Assembly: GCA_040754255.1 (NCBI GenBank)
Contig: JBFMDA010000046.1
Location: 1 to 10,754, forward strand
Length of the DNA: 10,754 bases
Direction: 5' to 3'
From: SURF-25 sp040754255
GTDB lineage: Bacteria > Omnitrophota > Gorgyraeia > Gygaellales > Profunditerraquicolaceae
Part shown: piece by piece, positions 6,073-10,754 of the stretch
Position numbering within the stretch: position 1 is the first letter of the stretch
How the letters are laid out: every line of letters starts with the position of its first letter
Program-made: the position numbers and the translations under genes
Notes under the pieces: generated by a model
What the model saw: only the letters and a program-made list of their open reading frames with translations
The model's database searches: none
What the model was told of the DNA's origin: nothing

Positions 6073-7530
6073 ATGGCGAATGTATTATTAATCAACCCTG
6101 ATCCAAAGTCGATTCATCCCCGCTACCCAAGCGCACTTTTGCCTTTGGCAGGAGTGCTTCGTTCGAATAATCACCGCGTTGAGATATTTGACGGGCAATT
6201 CCAGGAGTGCGGTGATATCAAATTGACAGACTATGACCTGGTTGGAATAACGTCCCTTACCGGGCCGCAGATACACAGTGCCCTGAAAATCGCCCGATGG
6301 ATAAAAGCAAAAGCTAAGGCCTTGCCTCTTATCTGGGGAGGCGTGCACTGTTCGTTAGTGCCTGAACAGACTGCCGCGCATGAATTAGTCGATGTGGCGG
6401 TAAGAGGGGAAGGGGAAGAGTCTTTTTTGGAGCTAATAGAGGCAATACAAAAACGGCAAAGTTTAGAAAGCGTAAAGGGCATAACATTTAAGAAGGATGG
6501 TAAAATAGTATCTACCGCTGACAGGGATTTTATGGACCTGGACAAGCTTCCGTACCTGCCGTTTGAGTTGTTGCGGTATTTTCATAAATATTCCAATATC
6601 AAAAGAAAAATATTATATTTTCAGACCAGCAGGGGGTGCCCCTATTCCTGTGGTTTCTGTTATTCTAACCGGGTGCATAGGGGCCACTGGAGGGCCATGT
6701 CTGCCGATAGGGCGGTGGCAGAAATAAAATACATATGCGATACCTTTCATCCCGAAACCATTTCGTTTATCGACGATGAATTTTTTGTGGACCAGAAAAG
6801 GGTGGGCGAGATTTGCCAGAAATTAATCGGCGCTAAGCTTGATATAAAGTGGGGTACTTCTGGAAGGTACGACCAGGCGTATAAATATACAAACGATTTT
6901 TTTAGTCTCCTGAAGGCGAGCGGTTGTATGGGGGTAAGTTTTGGCGGTGAATCCGGCTCGACAAAAGTCCTTGAATCAATTAACAAAAGAATCACGCTTG
7001 AACAGGTGAAAACCGCTGTGGGAAAATTTAAGGAAAATAACCTCATTTCAACCGTGAATTTTATGGCGGGCTTTCCCGGAGAAAAGAAAGAGGACGTTTT
7101 TAAAACTTTTGATTTAATCGATGAGCTTACTCGGATTGATCCCGACTTAATGGTAAACAGTATCAGCGTATATACGCCTTTCCCCAATACCCCTATGTAT
7201 AGAAAAGCGCTACAGTATGGCTTCAGAGAGCCACGGTCGTTAGAGGAATGGGGCGCATTCTACTACAATGACGTACGTAATTTACCGTGGTTAGAAAAAG
7301 AGACGAAGAGCTTATTAAAGACGATCAGCCTGCTTACTGAATGCGAGTTCAATAGGAGGGGTGCATTCAAATCAACCAATCTTTTTGAGGACAGCCCGAT
7401 AAAGAAAATTGCCTATAAAGGGCTTTCTCTTTTGGCCAAGCGCAGATGGAGAAACAGGAATTTTCGTTTCCCTATTGAGTGGCGGCTTTTGGATGCATGG
7501 CTTAGGTTCATTAAGTGCGGAGAGAGATAA
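6073..7530 (+). CDS. Radical SAM enzyme with N-terminal cobalamin-binding-like domain
   Basis: A 485-residue cytoplasmic protein. Residues 1-130 form a Rossmann-like B12-binding-type domain: MANVLLINPDPKS start, PLAGVLRSNNHRVEIFD (24-40), DLVGITSLTG (55-64), IWGGVHCSLVPE (87-98) and VRGEGEESF (110-118). There is no DxHxxG cobalamin ligand, which is common in radical SAM members of this group. The radical SAM domain follows, with CPYSCGFC (Cys189, Cys193, Cys196) binding the 4Fe-4S cluster, FIDDEFF (232-238), a GGESGS segment (291-296) and GFPGE (333-337). The C-terminus is basic and has no clear membrane helix. Enzymes of this architecture catalyse C-methylations, cyclisations or ring rearrangements (family knowledge); the substrate here is unknown but the operon position suggests a glycan, nucleotide sugar or lipid carrier. 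The ATG at 6073 is chosen from the typical N-terminus; the ribosome site is weak and an out-of-frame ATG lies at 6066. Confidence 0.9.
   Translation: MANVLLINPDPKSIHPRYPSALLPLAGVLRSNNHRVEIFDGQFQECGDIKLTDYDLVGITSLTGPQIHSALKIARWIKAKAKALPLIWGGVHCSLVPEQTAAHELVDVAVRGEGEESFLELIEAIQKRQSLESVKGITFKKDGKIVSTADRDFMDLDKLPYLPFELLRYFHKYSNIKRKILYFQTSRGCPYSCGFCYSNRVHRGHWRAMSADRAVAEIKYICDTFHPETISFIDDEFFVDQKRVGEICQKLIGAKLDIKWGTSGRYDQAYKYTNDFFSLLKASGCMGVSFGGESGSTKVLESINKRITLEQVKTAVGKFKENNLISTVNFMAGFPGEKKEDVFKTFDLIDELTRIDPDLMVNSISVYTPFPNTPMYRKALQYGFREPRSLEEWGAFYYNDVRNLPWLEKETKSLLKTISLLTECEFNRRGAFKSTNLFEDSPIKKIAYKGLSLLAKRRWRNRNFRFPIEWRLLDAWLRFIKCGER
7519..7526 (+). promoter_or_regulatory. Shine-Dalgarno site deciding the GTG start at 7533
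   Basis: GGAGAGAG, within the last codons of the radical SAM gene and 6-10 bases before GTG. It is the reason for choosing this GTG as the start of the last gene, which begins two bases after the previous stop. Confidence 0.7.
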
Positions 7531-7532
7531 GC

Positions 7533-10500
7533 GTGTATAGTTTTTTCCAAAGAAACAGAAACCTGATCAACATCCTCCTGCTTTTTATTATTGCCGTAGT
7601 CATTTATAAAGGCGTTTTTTTACCCGGTGTTGCGGCAAGGACCGACCTTTTTTTACCGACTTCTGATTGGCTGAAGGAGCAAAGCAGCCATCCCTGGTTG
7701 TGGAGTTTTGAGGGGGGAGGCAAGTATATTGCTGCCTATGAACTGCAACTCTTCCCTTTGTACGCCTTATGGAATACGCTCCATGAGAGGCTCGGGCTGC
7801 CGATTGACTTGGGCAGGCGCATAGTGTGGATATACGTTTTTATCGTTGTGGGGATTGTATCCATGTATGCGCTTGGTAAAAAACTCACCCAGAGCAATAC
7901 CGCGGCATTTGTTTCTGCGTTATATTTTATCGCTTCAATAATGAATGTCTGGGCAATCCATGGTTCTTGGGTCCAGGGTGCGGCGGGAATGTCTTTTGTA
8001 CCGCTATGTTTTTTATTCTTCTTGAAGTCTCTCGAAGAAAAAGAACGCTTAAGGGCATGGTTGTGTCTCTTAACAAGCGTGCTGTGCTTTACCGTACTCG
8101 TCTGGTATGAACTTAAAATCGCTATGCTTGCGTTTGCGTTGTTATGCACGTTCTTTATATTCTATGCAGCCAGAAATAGCCATAGGGTTATGCTGCTTGT
8201 GTTTTGGTTCGGCATTTTTTGCCTGGGCATACTCATCGCGAATGCCTGGATTATCATCCCTACTTTTCTGACCGGGTTCTCCGGTATCCCTGAATCCGCA
8301 TCCCAGTCGGCATATATTGTTAAAGCAGAGAGCCTTTATTCCCTCTATTTCATCCCGAAAGTATTTTTGAGACACGGTGTGGTTTTTTTGCCCCTATTGA
8401 GTATTTTGGTATTTTTTGTGTTTCTGCCTCTTTTGTTTTCTTCCTCTTTATATGTTATCTATTTTTCATTTACGACGTTATTGCTTATGGTCCTTTCTTC
8501 TGCGGGGAGCGGGCCGTTTGGCTTTATATATTCACTCCTTTACCGGTACGTTCCTTTTTTTGTAGCGTTTAAGGATACCACCAAGTTTCTCCTCTTTCTT
8601 GTTTTTCCCGTTTCCGTACTTTTGGGGTTTTCTGCATTCTTTATTGAAACCAAGCTTATAAAAAAGCTGCCCCACCGAATTACATATCCGGGTACCTTTA
8701 CGGCGGTTATTTTTTTGTTTTTATGCATCGGCGCGATTTTTCCTGCGTTGTCCGGGGCAAATTCCTTTTCTAAGGACAAAGCAGGTTCGATCTTATCGCC
8801 ACGGCCCATCCCGGAAGATATGTCCTTTCTTTATGATTGGGTCAAAGTCCTTCCTAAGGATTATAAAATGCTCCTGTATCCCGGGGCAAGCCCGTTTCAA
8901 ATTACTGATAACAGGCACCCGGGGCTGGGCGCGCTCTATTACACCTTTAGCCCTGCCAAAGAACTATTGATGTATTTCTGGCTCAATCCCTATAACCGCA
9001 TAAGTATAGTGAAGAGGGGGTTGACTAACCGCTCTGTAGAAATGCTCAAGCTTATGAACATCAGGAATCTGGTATTCTATCCGGAATACGAATATATGTG
9101 GGGAGTGATCCCCGGAATCGGAAGCCAGAAAAACGCCGTCTCTGTATTTAAAGAGCAGCAGGGATTAAGGAAATTAAGTTCTTCCGAAGGGCTGGCACTG
9201 TATGAAATCGATGCGCCGTTGCCGCTTTTATACGGCGTATCGAAAATCGATTACGCCGTAGGGGGCAGGAGTATTTTCTTGCCGCTTTTTTTGCTCGATT
9301 TCGATTTTACGCAGCATGCGCTTTTGTTTAACAGCCAACTCAAAAACAAATTCCTGGAAATAGGGAAGAATATAGATTCGGTGATTTTTTACGGCAAAGA
9401 CATGGATGACCTTGCAATTTCCGCTTTACAAGACCGTTACAAAATTAGCCTTTGGAATCATGCGCGGTTTTCCGGCGGGGTAACGCCGACCGATCAGCGG
9501 CCCTATAACATCTGGAACGAAGACGATAAGGGTTGGGTTAAGTATTATGCGCCTTACTGGTTGATTGCCGAGGGAGAAATCCAGGAAGGCTCTCATCCGG
9601 GGTTAGTGAAAGCAGGTTTTGAAAATGCCGACATGTTCCTGAATTTTGATGTCCCGAAAGGCGACGCGTATGAAGTATGGGTAAGGATGGGTGTCGGCCA
9701 CGATATATGGGGCCCCGTAGGAGCGAATGAGATTTCGTTTCACCTGGATTATTTGCTTTTAGGTTACGTGGCTGCCGGAATGAAGAATTGCACAGGATTA
9801 AAATGGCTCAAAATAGGCCAAGCAGACTTAACCGCAGGCACTCACAGTTTATGGATACGGAACCGCTGCGGGATCAATGTAATAGATCAGGTCGCGGTGG
9901 TCCCCACATCCGCCTTGAGGAAGCATTATGACAAAATAGTATCTATCTTAAAAACGAAAAAAATCATTTTTTTGTTTGAAGCGGAAAGAAATTTCGTTCC
10001 TGATATCCAATCGGACTGGACAATCGAATTTTATAACGGTAGTGCAAGCCAGGGTTACGCGTTGGCAACGAAAGAGCGAAACGCAGCTATACGTTTGAAG
10101 GAAAAAGGCAGGGGGCAGGGGGCTTCGCTTCTAAAGATTCCTCATGCAGGCCGGTTTAACGTGAAGCTGCGCTTGCGCAGCCAAGAGCGCATGAGCCTTA
10201 CAATTAAGATTGACGGAAAAAAAGTGCATTCTACCGTTATACCCGTATATCGGGAGTTTAGCTGGTTTGAGGTGCCTGCAATATTTTTATCAGAAGGAGA
10301 GCACGACTTAGCCGTTGAAAAACATGGAAAGGGCTTATTTGCGCTGGATTGCGTTGTTGTTTTATCTGAAGATAGTAAAGAACGTACGGGCTTTTCAAAA
10401 AAAGAGACTGGCAGCGCCCGCAATGATTTTTCCTGGAAGGAAGAAAAAATAACGGAATTCCGAGTCCGGCCAGGCAGGGATACCCGGCTCATAGTGTTTA

Positions 10501-10754
10501 ATACTAACTACAATCCCGATTGGAGCTTAAAAGGTTCAGGCGGGATTAGTGTGCAGCCGTTACCTGTCAATTCGTGGGCAAACGGGTTTTTATTAAAAGA
10601 AAAAATGAGCGGGGATAAGGAATTGATTCTTCTATTCAAATTACAAGAGTATATTGACAGTATATGGCTTTATGTTTTTAGATTCCTTCGTTTGCTTGCG
10701 GTTTTAACAGGCATAATTGCTATTATTGTAATATATGGAAAACTCCATAAGAAA
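7533..10754 (+). CDS. Giant GT-C-like membrane protein, AftD/DUF3367-like, with carbohydrate-binding-like C-terminal domains; 3' end beyond window
   Basis: The frame is open from the GTG at 7533 to the last base, 1074 codons with no stop, so the end lies outside. Residues 1-407 hold about 11-12 hydrophobic segments. The first loop has ARTDLFLPTSDWL (35-47) and then Trp- and Gly-rich residues; Asp38 is the likely catalytic acid by analogy with GT-C enzymes. FKDTTKF (346-352) recalls the FREPxKF-type motif of AftD- and YfhO-like proteins. An extracytoplasmic region follows from about 408 to 1040. It includes two beta-sandwich-like stretches (about 677-790 and 815-945), each with EAE/EGE-type starts and Y/F-x-V-W/K-x-R strands as in carbohydrate-binding modules. 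Near 987-1022 is an FNTNYNPDWSLKG...NSWANGF pattern typical of the AftD C-terminus. A final membrane helix lies at 1044-1068, followed by basic residues, so only a few codons are probably missing. It is likely a periplasmic-face glycosyltransferase; arabinofuranose as substrate must not be assumed. Confidence 0.75.
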   Translation, partial: MYSFFQRNRNLINILLLFIIAVVIYKGVFLPGVAARTDLFLPTSDWLKEQSSHPWLWSFEGGGKYIAAYELQLFPLYALWNTLHERLGLPIDLGRRIVWIYVFIVVGIVSMYALGKKLTQSNTAAFVSALYFIASIMNVWAIHGSWVQGAAGMSFVPLCFLFFLKSLEEKERLRAWLCLLTSVLCFTVLVWYELKIAMLAFALLCTFFIFYAARNSHRVMLLVFWFGIFCLGILIANAWIIIPTFLTGFSGIPESASQSAYIVKAESLYSLYFIPKVFLRHGVVFLPLLSILVFFVFLPLLFSSSLYVIYFSFTTLLLMVLSSAGSGPFGFIYSLLYRYVPFFVAFKDTTKFLLFLVFPVSVLLGFSAFFIETKLIKKLPHRITYPGTFTAVIFLFLCIGAIFPALSGANSFSKDKAGSILSPRPIPEDMSFLYDWVKVLPKDYKMLLYPGASPFQITDNRHPGLGALYYTFSPAKELLMYFWLNPYNRISIVKRGLTNRSVEMLKLMNIRNLVFYPEYEYMWGVIPGIGSQKNAVSVFKEQQGLRKLSSSEGLALYEIDAPLPLLYGVSKIDYAVGGRSIFLPLFLLDFDFTQHALLFNSQLKNKFLEIGKNIDSVIFYGKDMDDLAISALQDRYKISLWNHARFSGGVTPTDQRPYNIWNEDDKGWVKYYAPYWLIAEGEIQEGSHPGLVKAGFENADMFLNFDVPKGDAYEVWVRMGVGHDIWGPVGANEISFHLDYLLLGYVAAGMKNCTGLKWLKIGQADLTAGTHSLWIRNRCGINVIDQVAVVPTSALRKHYDKIVSILKTKKIIFLFEAERNFVPDIQSDWTIEFYNGSASQGYALATKERNAAIRLKEKGRGQGASLLKIPHAGRFNVKLRLRSQERMSLTIKIDGKKVHSTVIPVYREFSWFEVPAIFLSEGEHDLAVEKHGKGLFALDCVVVLSEDSKERTGFSKKETGSARNDFSWKEEKITEFRVRPGRDTRLIVFNTNYNPDWSLKGSGGISVQPLPVNSWANGFLLKEKMSGDKELILLFKLQEYIDSIWLYVFRFLRLLAVLTGIIAIIVIYGKLHKK

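Noticed and set aside
6747..7187. 146-codon open frame on the - strand
   Set aside because: Lies antisense within the radical SAM domain, whose motifs are intact; its translation is low-complexity with no recognisable domain.
7736..8149. 137-codon open frame on the - strand, with others at 8142-8375, 8540-8809 and 10142-10492
   Set aside because: All are antisense to the continuous + frame from 7533, which has clear membrane helices and AftD-like motifs; the - strand products show no family features.
10107..10123. Short tandem GCAGGGG repeat in the last gene
   Set aside because: Only about two units, in frame and coding Gly-Arg-Gly-Gln-Gly; no sign of a longer array or of biological use.

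Overview
The window is a single, fully coding block of seven genes, all on the + strand. They overlap or abut by a few bases, so it reads as the interior of one long operon. No promoter, terminator, RNA gene, mobile element or CRISPR array is visible. The first gene has lost its 5' end at the window edge, and the last is still open at base 10754. The content is that of a surface-polysaccharide or glycolipid locus: nucleotide-sugar tailoring enzymes, a polyprenyl-phosphate-sugar-type glycosyltransferase and several polytopic GT-C membrane glycosyltransferases. Composition looks moderate (mid-40s % GC by eye), with frequent ATA and AGG/AGA codons and GTG starts. Together with the protein styles, this suggests an uncultivated Gram-negative-type bacterium; an Omnitrophota-like or similar candidate phylum is a low-confidence guess from general impression only.

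Layout. 1-459: C-terminal part of a DPM1-like family 2 glycosyltransferase. 434-1393: extended short-chain dehydrogenase (NDP-sugar epimerase, dehydratase or reductase). 1390-2733: RfbH/DdhC/E1-type NDP-4-keto-6-deoxyhexose 3-dehydrase, with the PLP lysine replaced by histidine and a cysteine cluster. 2730-4277 and 4264-6060: two polytopic GT39-like (GT-C) transferases. 6073-7530: radical SAM enzyme with an N-terminal cobalamin-binding-like domain. 7533-10754: a giant (>1070 residue) membrane protein, resembling the AftD/DUF3367 type of GT-C transferase, with extracytoplasmic carbohydrate-binding-like beta domains.

Working model (inference): the dehydrase and the SDR make a 3-deoxy or 3,6-dideoxy nucleotide sugar. 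The DPM1-like enzyme may transfer a sugar to a polyprenyl phosphate. The GT-C proteins would then use lipid-linked donors outside the cytoplasmic membrane to build or decorate a glycan, and the radical SAM protein may add an unusual modification such as C-methylation. The reductase partner expected for an E1-type dehydrase, a flippase and a polymerase are not in this window.
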